Origin: Triops longicaudatus
Lineage: Eukaryota; Arthropoda; Branchiopoda; Notostraca; Triopsidae
NCBI GenBank assembly: GCA_022885665.1
Contig: JAGQDJ010000031.1
Coordinates: 372,001-436,000, forward strand
DNA length: 64,000 bases
Reading direction: 5' to 3'
In this document: in pieces, positions 33,518 to 45,900 of the stretch
How the letters are laid out: the number at the start of each line of letters is the position of its first letter
Position numbering within the stretch: the first letter of the stretch is position 1
The notes under the pieces: model-generated
What the model was told of the DNA's origin: nothing
Seen by the model: the letters and a program-made list of their open reading frames with translations, nothing else
Database searches by the model: none
Made by a program: the position numbers and the translations under genes

Positions 33518-36416
33518 ATGACACGTGAAATATTAACTGTCCAGTTGGGTCATTATGCAAACTTCGTAGGGACGCATTGGTGGAACCTACAGGTACCCAG
33601 TCTACAGCAATATTTGCAGTACATAAATTAATTATCTGATTTATTTTACTTCAGGAAGCATCTTTTTTGTACGGAAAGGAAGGCAATGGGGAACACCTTA
33701 ATACAGTGGAAGTCAACCATGATGTGTTATTTCGAGAGGGAGTCACCACTAACGTAAATATAAATCAAACTATATTACTGCCTTAGCGTACAGTAATCAG
33801 TTTGTATTCCTTGAATCATGTAGAAAGAAATTACTTACACACCACGGCTAATTTTAATGGATTTACATGGGGCTTTGGGCAATTTGGCACAACATGGACA
33901 TTTGTACGAACAGCCGTCCCTGAAAACTAGCAATTTAGCTTGGCATGGTGATGTAGAACTGCACAAAACAGAGCCAACACCAAAAAATGAGTTTCTGAGT
34001 CATTTGGAACTTGAAGATCGAGCGTACGTTGATCAGGAAAAGGATGTTTGCCAAACAACAGGTTGTTGTGGTAGAGCTTTATCTTCCCTTGCTACTGTAT
34101 TTTTTATTCTACTCGAACTTGTCGTTTACTAGGTAGTACAGTCGAACAACCTTACTTCGATTTAGACGACAAAGTCCGAGTTTGGTCCGATTTTTTGAAG
34201 CTGCATCTTCATCCTCGCTCAGTACTTGTTTCGAAAGAATTTCAGCATGAAAGTCAAGTGGACGCTTTTGATTTATTTGGCTTGTCGAACAAAATCTGGG
34301 GTAAAGATGACCTCCGAGAGGAATATGAAGACGCAGTCCGCTTTTACGTTGAAGAATCGGACAGCTTACAGGTAAAAACATCATCGAGTTTTGATTTCGC
34401 TTTTTTCTTCTTTTACCTTATTTTTTCATAGTTCCTAGCTTTTGTGTACTTCATTTTGTCAAATTAGTTGGAAATATCTTATGCACATGGTCATACTATA
34501 AGAGCAAACATTGCGTCGTAACTTACTATGTCTACTTTTCATGTATCAGGGGTTCATTTTTACGTGTTTGTATCGGTGATCAGTTTGTAACTCTTCTTTG
34601 CGATGGAGGACATTGTCGGAAACATCACTTTAGTTTGCGTTTTTTTTTTCTAATTATGTATTTTGTGTTCGTCTTCTTTAAGGGCTTCCAAGTTTTCGTG
34701 GACAGTTATAACGGTTTTGGAGGTATGGGAAATCATTTTAGCCAGTACTTGGAAGATGAGTATGGTTCCAAAACAACATTCGCGATCGCTTTGACTCCAG
34801 CTGAGATTAAGGACGATAATCCCATCACCCTTCAAGCCTTCTTAGTCAATCAAATGCTTACTGTGGATGCCTTAACTCAACATACGTCGTGTGTCATCCC
34901 CGCTTCGTTATCTTGCGACTGGAGGTCTCATCATAAAGCGCGCTCCTTTTCTCACCTACAATACAAGGTAAAAGCTTTGTCTGAAAATACAATTAATACA
35001 GTTTTCGTCCCCAGAAAGTTACTACTTTCTGTTGTGAAAGGAATTCGCAACTAAAGGCTTGGAATACCGAAACAATGTATATTGAGCACGACCTGTTTGG
35101 TAACTGACACATAGAACAATCGGAGCCCCTTCTGTACCCGGTCAGAACAGTCCAACAAAGAAATATAACGAAACGTTACACAGGGTTAGGAAGTACAAAG
35201 TTAGAGACAAGAAAAAAAATTGAAACGTTTGGCAAATGTCGGTAAACATACATTATTGTCGAAAGAAATAGTAATATAATGTGTACTTCGCAACTTTTGA
35301 AGAAAGTGCTCTCAGTTAATAGATGTTAATTTAAAGTAAATGAAGTAGCTTTGACTGCAACTTACAATAGTAATTATTTCGTAGAAAGTACCCTAACTTA
35401 TAGTTATTGTAGTTGTTATTTTAAGTCTTGCACCTCGACACGAATGTCCATCTCTTACATGTCGTCTCAGATACGTCTGTTGCAGTAGCGTTCAAATTTT
35501 GGATCTGTCGATTGCAATAGCGTTAAATAGCGTTCGTACATGTATTGTTCATGTATTTTTCACTCTTTGTAGGCTGATAGTTGGTACCATACAAGTAGCA
35601 TTTTAGCAGCTACTTGGGATACGGTTACATTACCGTTCCGGACAAAAATCAATCCCGTTTCTCTAGCAGAACTTGCCGGTGGCTTAACACAGAGTGGGCG
35701 TCAATGTGTCGCTTTATCTGCCTCTTTCCCTCTGTGGTCTGAACAGCCGATACTCGGCTCGTCTCTGACCCCTTCTTATGGAATGAAAGGTCAACCCTGG
35801 GTACAATCAGTGGTTCTGAGAGGCCTATCTCAACCGAGCGAGTAAGAATCTCAACATTTTTCTGTTAGAAAGGTGTTCATAACCACAATCATTTTTTTTT
35901 TTCTTATAATTGATTTGTAACAGTAGGACAGAGAAGCAGTGGCAACAGTGGTGCCAGAACCAATCACCGAGCTCCCAAACAGTTGTTAAAGCGTATCACA
36001 GCCCTTTGCTTACTTCGGCACCCTTCCCACATTTGTTTTCGCCTTCTGTGCAGGCCAACGGCCTCGTCAACCCTGCCTTGACAAGGCCACCCTCAATTGG
36101 TGAGGCTTTTTAAGGCTTTTTGTACAGCACTTTTCAGAATATTTCCACAAATAAAAACATTCCAAGACATTGAGTGCAGCTGTACTTAAAAATATCTTTC
36201 TCTCTTGCATGCTGCGTAGGTGTGTCCCAAGCGGCAGTGATGGGCGGTTTACATAGCAGCAGTCAGATGGGCGACTCTCTAGAAGCTTTGATACGGCTGG
36301 TGTCGCGTTTTAAAGTGCAGCAATTGCACCGGTTTGTGGAAACTGGTACCGAAGAGGACGACTTTCAAGAAGCGTTACATCGGCTCCAAGATTTAAACGA
36401 AAACTACCAAGAGTAA
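33518..36416 (+). CDS. MSTO1: Misato homologue (mitochondrial distribution and morphology)
   Basis: Eight coding exons, 33518-33592, 33655-33753, 33824-34061, 34133-34371, 34683-34967, 35573-35841, 35924-36099 and 36220-36416, give 525 residues (human MSTO1 is about 570). Misato/DML1 is a tubulin-like protein of the outer mitochondrial membrane needed for mitochondrial distribution, fusion and, in flies, spindle assembly. Landmarks in order: MTREILTVQLGHYANFVGTHWWN, the Misato segment II tubulin-like domain start; LYGKEGNG; TYTPRLILMDLHGALGNL; VRVWSDFLKLHLHPRS; FYVEESDSLQGFQVFVDSYNGFGG, in place of the tubulin GTP-binding glycine-rich loop; FPHLFSP. The donor of exon 3 is ambiguous: 34061 or 34070, both in phase 1, differing by three residues. 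A further donor at 36430 suggests a 3' untranslated intron. Confidence 0.95.
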
Positions 36417-36917
36417 TTTGGATATTAAGGTAAGTTTTCGTAAATCAGATTTCCAGGCGAATTTTCTTTTGTTGGTTCTAATTTTTTGTTTTTATTTTTT
36501 ACGTACAATATAAACTTTTAAAAATTGTTTTCCCATTTATGAAGTCTCCGATGGTTCTTTCGGTTTTCCTTCGCTTGGGTCCGTCTTATGAACAACTTTC
36601 GCAATTAGATTCACGTCCAATCTACAGTTTTACCATGTAAATAAAAAAATGATGAACAAATTCAACAAAAACTTAACGCTTTCTTCCTGTGAAAAATGTT
36701 GATTTTATTGTAGAAAGCATTTGAAAAACTTACCCGTGATTGTGCTCCCTGCAGGAAGGCAAAAGTGACAGTCAAAAAATAAATGAAGAGTCTTTTAACG
36801 TGGTAGGAAATGTAAAAATATTGGTAAAAAGGATCTGCGTGGGAACGGATCGGAAATTTGTGTTCGAGGATAAGAGCGTGTTGGACTTGCATGCTTTATG
36901 GACTTTTATGTCCTGTT
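36417..36917 (+). other. 3' region of Misato, convergent with the guanylyl cyclase gene
   Basis: A strong donor (TTAAG then GTAAGTTTT) follows the Misato stop by about 14 bp, and an acceptor (CTCCCTGCAG) lies near 36755, so the 3' UTR may be spliced. A 65-codon open frame after that acceptor has no recognisable family and is treated as untranslated. Confidence 0.4.
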
Positions 36918-36923
36918 TTTATT
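36918..36923 (-). terminator. Polyadenylation signal AATAAA of the guanylyl cyclase gene
   Basis: Reads AATAAA on the minus strand, 17 bp past the stop codon at 36940-36942. The 3' UTR would be very short and would overlap the possible Misato 3' UTR. Confidence 0.45.
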
Positions 36924-36939
36924 TTGTTTCCTGAAAATA

Positions 36940-39900
36940 TCATGGGAAAAAGAAATACTTGAGTGGTGGTGGAGTAGGCAAAGGCTTAGTGAATCCATCT
37001 TTGCCAGTCAACCAGTACGTGGGCGCTTGACCTTTGCCTTTGACTTCCGTTAAACCCCGGTAAGTTAAATGGAACTCGCCGGAAGCTTCCAGCTTCTTAT
37101 GTGTGGTGTCTGATAAATGGATGCGATAAGCCGCTCCTGCCAATAGTAAAACATTCATCGTAACTTTGACGTTTTTCCTAGAATAAAAGAAAGTTCCAAG
37201 TGCCGTACGCATGACATTTTTCATATACTAATAGAAAGGAAAGCCAAATGATCAGAACATCGATTCTGCAGCAAATTGTTGTGTTCTTTTTTTTAATCAA
37301 ATGTAACTGTTGGATGCTGAACGCTGCATCGATTTTTCAGAAAGATATTTAACCTTTCAAAGTAATAGGACTGCTTTGTTGCTCGCTGTGTGTATCCCAG
37401 CGCTCCGGTTTCACGGATCATGAGCAAGTTGGTTCTTTCTGTATTGGATTCCTCTGTAGGTTCGAGATGGGTAGAGGACTAAAGAGCCCACCTAATTCTA
37501 ACCATCTAGTGCTAATCACTAACGCTAACCATCTGTCTATTCCCATAGCCAGGATTTCGTGAGTTTTGGGGAGTTTTTAATGTGCAATTTTTTTTTAACA
37601 TTCAATGTTTGCCTATGTTCATCTTTCTACAATAAGTGTCGTGTGAGTTAAAACTCTCAGACCCCTGCCTGACCAAAAGTTTGCATCTAGAGCTTACCAT
37701 CTAACGGTAAACTTAAATATCAACTACTTTGCACTACGTGTGCTCCTTTGACTTTTGGTCTCTTTCGTCACCTGTCCCTCGGGATCGTAAACAGTGAAAC
37801 GTAGCAAACCAGCTAACCAAGTTAACGCAGTTAACCCAGATAGCCTTACGTAGGTAAACATTACAGTAAGCTCAGTAAACAATTAGACGGATATACGTTT
37901 AACAGGTGTTTCAATAAGGTGAGACAACTGCATTGCGGGAAGATAAGATGTTTTAAATTCTATTATGTCCAGATTTTGACTTGTCACCTAATATCTTGCG
38001 TGTAAATTACACCAAAACTAGATGTCAAAGATGCGATAAAAATTCCGGCCCGTACGGCTGGTTTTAGTCATAGACGTTGATTAGACGGTATCACAGGTGG
38101 TATTTCAAGCCAGTACTATGAGTTATTGCTTCATTCACATCTTGTAAAGAAATGTGAAGTTGGGGTTGAAGCACTAGACATGTTTGCTGACTTCTAAGCC
38201 TCGTTCCCTTGCGGAAAGTTTTGTAGTATTCGTTCTTCCTAATCTTGCTTGGTAAACCCCTTGCCGCTATTGTCGACTTTGTTACATTATGTTGACATAG
38301 TATGAACAGTAGTTATGCTACTGAGGTCTTGTTAACTTACTGGACTTGCTTACATTTAGCTTTAGAAAATGCTCGTTTACCTGTAGATTCCATACGTGAA
38401 GCCATGTTAACGGTGTCGCCAAACAAACAAAATCGAGGCATTGTTAATCCCACTACTCCAGCACAACACGGACCTGTGTGAGATTTGCTAATTAAGGTGC
38501 ATACTGAACTATTGAAACGTTATTTGGACGGAAACAAATGACAACTTTAGATCAGTTACTGAAAAAATCTAACAAATGAAGATTAATTAGTGGAACCCAC
38601 TTACAACGATATCGGATGTAACAATAACCCGCCTATACCGATACAAACTGACGATCCCGTTTCAGTCTCATCTAATCCAATGAGAGTGATGTCCGGTTTT
38701 ACCGATATCGCTTATAACGAAAATTCGCCTTAATCGATACAACTATGAAGTCCCGTTGGGTATTTTGCCATGGTTTGCCATATTCCGGATATATCGATGC
38801 TTTGAACTGACAGTTGTACTTAATTCCTGAAAGTGGAAGCCGGCAATTTCCTTTATAGTATTGTAACAAGTTTTCACAACTTTGACGAAATCATCATTTA
38901 CAACCTGTCACCTTTGACCATTCTTTATGGTACAGTTCAGTACAGCGCTGACAACTATTAAGTTAAACATGGAGCACGCTTTACGCTCATTGACATGGAC
39001 GCTGTGAGCACGATTTGCACTGTTTAGGAAGCGAGGGGTTATATATCGTGCGTAAACTTATACATCTTGAAGAACTATATGCATAGCTTATCTCAGACGA
39101 ACGCTAAGCAGCGCGTAATTGCGCATTATTTTGAAGCAGTAATACTAATGTTCATGACGTTAATTAATAGTAAAATACCAATATATCAGTACGCTTATTC
39201 ATCGTAATTAGTGTCTCGTGTCCTTTCGTGTAGGCAAATTCTGATATACCGATACTCCGTGTATACCGATACTGCCTGTCCGGTCCCTAGCCCATCGTTA
39301 TAAGCGGGATCCACTGTATGATGCTATAGTATGTGAAATGAACTTTGCTGGACACGATTATACGCGGACTTTTTACATAATTATGAGTGTGATGTTCCGA
39401 AATCAATTTTGATTTAAGTAGTGTAGACAAAAGAGAATTAAAATAGTCAAAAGCAAGTAAACAACCAAGTTAATTTTTACCCGTATGTAGACCTATTCGT
39501 AATTGAAGGGGCGTGTCTGGTAAATGGCGTATTTTAAATTTCCCGGCTTCATGAAGCAAGTCTAGGGCCATTGTTGCAATTTGCTCTGCATGGTCCGGTA
39601 TTACAACAGGTAAACCGCCCACAACCATGTAGGCATCTCCTATTGTTTCCACCTGATGTAAAGCAACCTTTAGTTACACATCACGCAGAAAAGGTAGAAG
39701 TTTGAAAAGTCTTGACAAAATTGGTCTTAATTGGTCTGCGACCCTGACTTTAAGATATATTTTCTTTTAAATTTTTTTTCTTTCATTTGAAGGGCACGAG
39801 AACTAGATCTAAGTGCTGATTGCTGCAAATAATGAAAACTTATTAATGAGTTGGCTGTGATATGACCTTATAGACTGTATAGGCGCAAATGGTGGCATCA

Positions 39901-42900
39901 AAGCAGGTATAAAGATCGTTGAGCAAATCGACGACTTGAAGAGGTGTTGAATACGCAGAAATAGTTGTAAAACCCACGATGTCCGAGAAATAGATGGTAA
40001 CTTCATCATATTGTTCTGCTTCTACTGGTATACCCAGTCTTAGCCTCTCTGCTACAGTACTGTAAATAATAAAAAAATGACTGCAGTTTTAAATGGTTAT
40101 AGGTGGTAGGATCTACATGCCCTTTTAATGTTATTTCAGATTACCTAGGTAGCATACGATTAAGAAGTTGCTCTGTTTTCTTGCATTCGAGGTCTAGTTG
40201 CTCCGTTCTCTCACGAATCAAATCTTCCAGATTGTTTGAGTACTTTTCCAGCATTTCAAACATGGTATCTACAATGTTTACTTTCCTAAAACAAATTTAA
40301 ATTGTAGTTAGTCTAATTTGTGGTTTTCCATGTTACAGCTATTTTCTAGCAAAAATGTTATCTGGTTTAATTTTTTTTATAAAATTATCCTTTTTTTACC
40401 TTCCTTGATTGAGCTTCTTGAAAGTGTCATAGATGTCATTAAAAGTAGGTCTGCTTTCCGGAGTCTCTGCCCAACATTGCTTCATGATCTGAATCACTTC
40501 CGGTATGGCAGCCCCTTTCGATACCGAAGGTCGCACCAAAGGCGGCGGTTTTTGCAGCTTAGAAATAATTTCTGTGTATTGAAATCGTCAGTGTCAATAT
40601 TTGACAAAAATAAGGACATAAGTAAAAAATATATCAGTAACATTTGAATTTAGTCTGTGGCACAAACCTTCTGGAGGTTGATTTAACATTGCGTACGGCT
40701 CCTCACGTAGCACTATCTCTTGCAAGACAATAGAAAAACTGTACACGTCACCCTGTTGACTTCCTTTTAAACGAAGGGTTTCATCCCGAAGCAATTCAGG
40801 AGCCGTCCACAGAAGTTCTGTAGGATTGTAATAACTAGTTGTAATTCTACTAGCTATGGTAGTAATTTAATTGTACTAATTCTAGTACTTGAGGAAAGAA
40901 ATAGTAACCTTTTGGTGTTCGATGCCTATAGTGCGTTCCTTGAGCATCGTGGCACATACTAAGACCGTAGTCAGTAACTTTGAGTACCCAGCGTGCATCA
41001 ATGACGCAGTTATTGGATGTAAGGAAGCCATGAAGCTTGATGACACTGTTATGCAAATAACGCATTCCCTGTTAAATAACGCGATTAAATTAATGTTCAA
41101 TTAATCTATCGAGTACGGTAGTACTCTATATAACGCATTCATTTCGGAAAATAAGCAAGACAGTTTTCTTAGAAACGACAGAAGCTAGTCGTACGTGTCG
41201 AGCATTGAAAAATGCAGCAAAAAATCAAGATCGATATTTTATATTTTTAATGGTTGTTGCTTTCATGGGAGAGGAGATATCCGTAATAATTTGAATAACT
41301 CTCGCATTCTTTCGCACAACTATCTTTTCAAGGTCAGCTCAAGAAAGGAAGGGTTCAGGTCAGGAAAGGAAGGATCGAGGTCTCGGATGAGGTGGATGAA
41401 CTTAGCATGCTGTTGGGCCAAGCTTTCAATTGCGGATTCAAGTCGAATAAAAAAAAAAGTTAATATATTTTTTAAATAAAGCATTACATACTAAACTTAG
41501 AATTATGCATAAATTTGTTTAGGGAGGCACAGAATTATGCCCGTTACCGTATTACGTACACTTGTCTAAATCCGGCCCTGTGAGTAGCTGGATAAATTGA
41601 TGAAAAACATTTGACATATTATTCGTCGGAAGCCTGAAGTAAACGTACGCTAATAAATATATAGCTGTAATGGAAAAAATTCACAAAAACATCGTTTTAC
41701 TGAAGGAGAAAATTTGACGTCAGCTATTTTAAGTCATCTAAATTTGTGAAAAACGTGAAATGTTATGAATATGTTTCACCAGTTTTTATATTAATTTATT
41801 ATTTAAGTAGCATAATGTGAAGGTTTCTGGAGTATAATTTACGAACTTAAATTGTGATTTTACTTTCGTTTCTAGCGTAGGGTACCATTAAGAACGGTTA
41901 AATAAAGCAAAATAGTAATTTATAGATACTGTAGATTAATTATGGGCAGATTATATTCATTTGTAGCTTTTAGAAGTGACCTGCAGAACTTTACTTACTC
42001 TAACAAGATCGAGAATCAGCGACAATTTGAAGGGCCAATCAAGTGCTAAATCTTCTTTCTTGAGTATTTCGTGTAAACTTCCTCTGGAACAGTAATCCCA
42101 AACCAAAGCAGGACGTTGAGGATCGATAAACAATCCAATAAGGCCATTCACATTGTCGTGTCGTAAGGTTCTTAACTATAATACAGAAATAATTCGCCCA
42201 AATTAAAGAAGTGCATTTTTAACCTAAAATTGACACTTACCGTTGTAACCACGTTAATTGACTTGGTACAGATTTCAAAGCTCCCTGGATAGTTCAAATA
42301 GCGCAAAAACACCGCTTCGCCCTGCCGGGAGAGTTGTAACCGTATGTAAAACAGGATAAGAGAAAGTGATTTGGAAAAGTTCGTAGAGTAGGTATTCAGA
42401 TTGTTCCGCTAGCATGCAAAAAGTTGCCAAAAAGGTCACATAATTTTGAGAGTTTTCTCATTTGCTTCGTCGTATTTGCTACTTTTAATGATTACTATTC
42501 TTTATGTTTGAGGTGGAAAAATTTTGCACAAATTTGCTACATTTAGCGTTTGTTTTAAAAAGCGGTCACTTATGCTTTCCGTTATTTATTAACTATTATT
42601 TGAAGGTATGAAGGACTAGGGAAGACTTACTATGTAAGAAATTATTCTACTATCAAAAGAAGTAGTTAAATAATGTGATTGTTAAAAAATGATTAGCATA
42701 AACTATTATAGAGTGCTCTTAAGTCGTGGAGATTTACATTGTAGCGTGCTAGGCGATCATGAAGTGGCTGCGTTCGACTGGATCGGCCGGCACTGGACTC
42801 TTTCCGGAAATGACTCTTGGAGACTGAATGAATTGATAAGATAGACCTTCGTAGCCGATCAGGTCGCTGCATTTCCTCAACCTATGTTGAAGAATGATGA

Positions 42901-45900
42901 TACAAATTAAATAAGGGACTGTTATCAAACTCAAAAAAAAAAAATCTTACACACCAATCTCACGTAAGTTTTTAAAAAATCAATGATAGCAAATAGTGTT
43001 TTGTGTATTTTTTAAGTTGCCTAAAAAACAAACGTTAAGCAGAAAATAAATTAATGCGCACTCTACTTTTGAAAGATGAAATTATTTTTGCAAATCTCTG
43101 ACGAGTAGGGAAGTTAGAAAATAAAGGTTTTGGAAACTTACATTGCCAAGTTGCAAATCTGAGGGGAATAGGAGAATTTTATTAGGTCCGCGCACCGCGC
43201 GTCTCTTCATAAGCCGCGAACGGACGAATACTACTAAGACTGTCACCGCCGCCATAAATAGGAGCATCCCAATTAGCATGCCTAGCAGAGGCCATTGCGC
43301 GAGCCAAGGATCGTTGCCTAAGAATTTTCCACGAAAAGATTTAATACTTTTCGTCTCGGTCATGCGAATTCGTTGCGAACAAAGAATCTCCATAAGAAAT
43401 CTAAGGGCAGTGCCGAAAATTGCATTACACGAAATCAGAAAGCATAGTGAAGACTTAACCTTCCGTATGCTTCACCGTGCCGTTTCAGAAGACAAACAGG
43501 GTTTACTTTTACAACACTTTGATGTGTGTTCCTGGGAAAAAAATATTGTTGTTCAGTATTTTAAATGTAAAGGATACTCAGTATGTTTTTGCTCCTTCCG
43601 ACTAATATTTTTGTTGATTAAAGTGATATAGCAATCGCTTTAGAACACGAAGTGGTTTCGGTGTTTAGCTTTGCATTGGAAGGGTTGTTTCAAATGTCCC
43701 AGAAGAGGATCAAAAAGTCAAAGGGCATAATAATATGCCGCAACTTTAATGTCTTAATTGTTTTCTGAATATTGTTCGTGTTTGAGACATTGTAGGTGTC
43801 ACTGAGCCATACTTATTTTTGGCCCTTTCTAACATCTTTAACACACTCATGCTTATGTACTGCATTAACCCAGGAAGTCAATTAAAAGGGAGAGTTAAGG
43901 TTGGTTAAATTACGTTAAGTTATGCCTAGGCTAGGCTAAAGTAAAAGTAAAAGTTCCTTCCAACTTATGTTGAGTTTTCGTCCATTAAAAGTGCAAAAAA
44001 ATCGAGGAGAGCAACAAGTACTCATTATACTTAAAATTTAGGTCTTGTGTGTATAACGACTGAAACGACTGAAAGCTCATTAAGTTCTATAGAAACAGTC
44101 TGTTTCTTTTAATAAGGGGCCTCCGCTGTTAAGCGTAACACAGATTCAAAGAAAACTGCACCTTGGCTAGGAGGGAAATAATCTCCGTCGTTGGCGAAAT
44201 CGCAAGTCATTTCGTGACTTTCCAATCCCCACAAACGTAGCCATTCCTGGAAGGCGGTTCGGGAACTTTGCGACTGGAGCGATCCATTTCCTGTGCTTGC
44301 CTCGTTGAATTCCGCCAAAACGGCCGCTGCGGCGGCATAGGAAAAGGAATTGTTGGAGCCAGGAAACGAACCGCAAGGTTGAAGCAAGTTTTCGTAACGT
44401 CCCGTTAAGGGAATCCAAGCTTTCAGAGTAAAATTGACATTCCCTTGCCAATTGCCTACGTATTTTTTTGAAAGTACTTAATCTTAGTTCTTTTTCTCGC
44501 GTTTTTCTCACTTCTTTGTCGTTAATATATGTTTTTCTTAACTATTTGGTGTTTATTTTTTTTTGGAAAAATAAAAGGTTTGCTTTGCCCACTGGAGATA
44601 AAAGCAACAAAAAATAGATACACCGTAGTTGCCAAAGATCGTTAAAGGGCGTAGTGCAGACAAAATAAATTTATTCGCGAAAGAGCTCTGAAGGCATACG
44701 TACCCAGTGAACTTGTTGAAAGAAGTATTAGAAACAAGAGAAAAAATAAGGTTCAGGGCGAAAGGGGTTTCAAAAAATTTGATAGATTTACCTTGTTTTG
44801 AGAAGTCGGTGTTGTTTCTGACGAAAGTAAAAATTTCGTCACCCCTCCAGCTCGTAAAAACGGAATTGGTTTTATTATGCAGCCACGAAGTCGCCACTCT
44901 CACGGTATGGTACGTTTCCTTTTGGCGAATTAAACGAAGTATGTTTGTTATTAAGTCTGTGCCTTCCAGAGTTTTCAGGGTAAAAGCAAGGAAGTAGTCG
45001 GGGATGGAAAACATTATTTTTATGGTTTTTATTTTTTTGTTTTGGGAAGGATGTGTGAAGAATTTGGGAAGTTTGCTTACGTGCTGGTCCAAGTCGGACA
45101 CATTATTGGAGCTTTGGATGTTATTCAGAGACTTAGTGGACGGAACAACAATGAAGTTAAAAGAAGGAGAAGGTGGAAATGAAGTCCTTGTTGACGGAAC
45201 CACGTAAATTACGGGTTTGAAGGCGAGGGACCAATTTTGCAACACTGTCTGCAATGGTGATGGATCTGCAACGCAAAGAACTATGCCTATTTTGGGCGGC
45301 AAAACAAGAAAAGCTCAGTTGTTGCAAAACTGTAAAAATAATTTCTCTTATAACTAGTATGTTTGCAGTAGCTAATGAAACGTTTCGAAATGTAACTAAG
45401 TAGTTAAGATTTATCATTGTAGTTTTTTCTGTTATCTAAGGAATGGAAAGTATGCAATGTGTCTGAATTAAAGATTGATTGTTGTTAAACTATTAGTACA
45501 TGTTCAAGTCTTTGAAGGCTGGAATACGTATTAATGTAAAACAATATCTGATTACAAAGAAAGGAAAAGAAAAACTTACATAGTTGCACGTTTGCTGTGA
45601 AAAAGAGTGTAACTTACATTTTAGAGACGGTTGTATGTTCTGCAACACGTTCTGAACCTCACTTACGTCTTTGCCTAAGAACAAGTGTTGTGATACAGCC
45701 ACTTTTTGCCTGAGTAATGTCAATTCAAATTCCAGTCCGAATAGCCGCCAAGTATCTAAATTCAGCACAGTATTCAGCAAAGTTTTTCAGTAAATATGCC
45801 AAAAGTTTGTAATTTATGGAGCATATAATCGTGTCTTATAACCCAAGTCTTAAAAAAATGGTGAAAAATTACCATCCGAAATGATCGCCACTGGCTTCCA

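Noticed and set aside
36740..36934. 65-codon plus-strand frame after an acceptor downstream of Misato
   Set aside because: Misato already ends at the expected C-terminus; this is more likely a spliced 3' untranslated exon.
37443..37580. CCCATAGCCAGGATTTCGTGAG, resembling an inner hAT end
   Set aside because: Only one end visible, with no inverted partner or 8-bp duplication; too weak to call an element.
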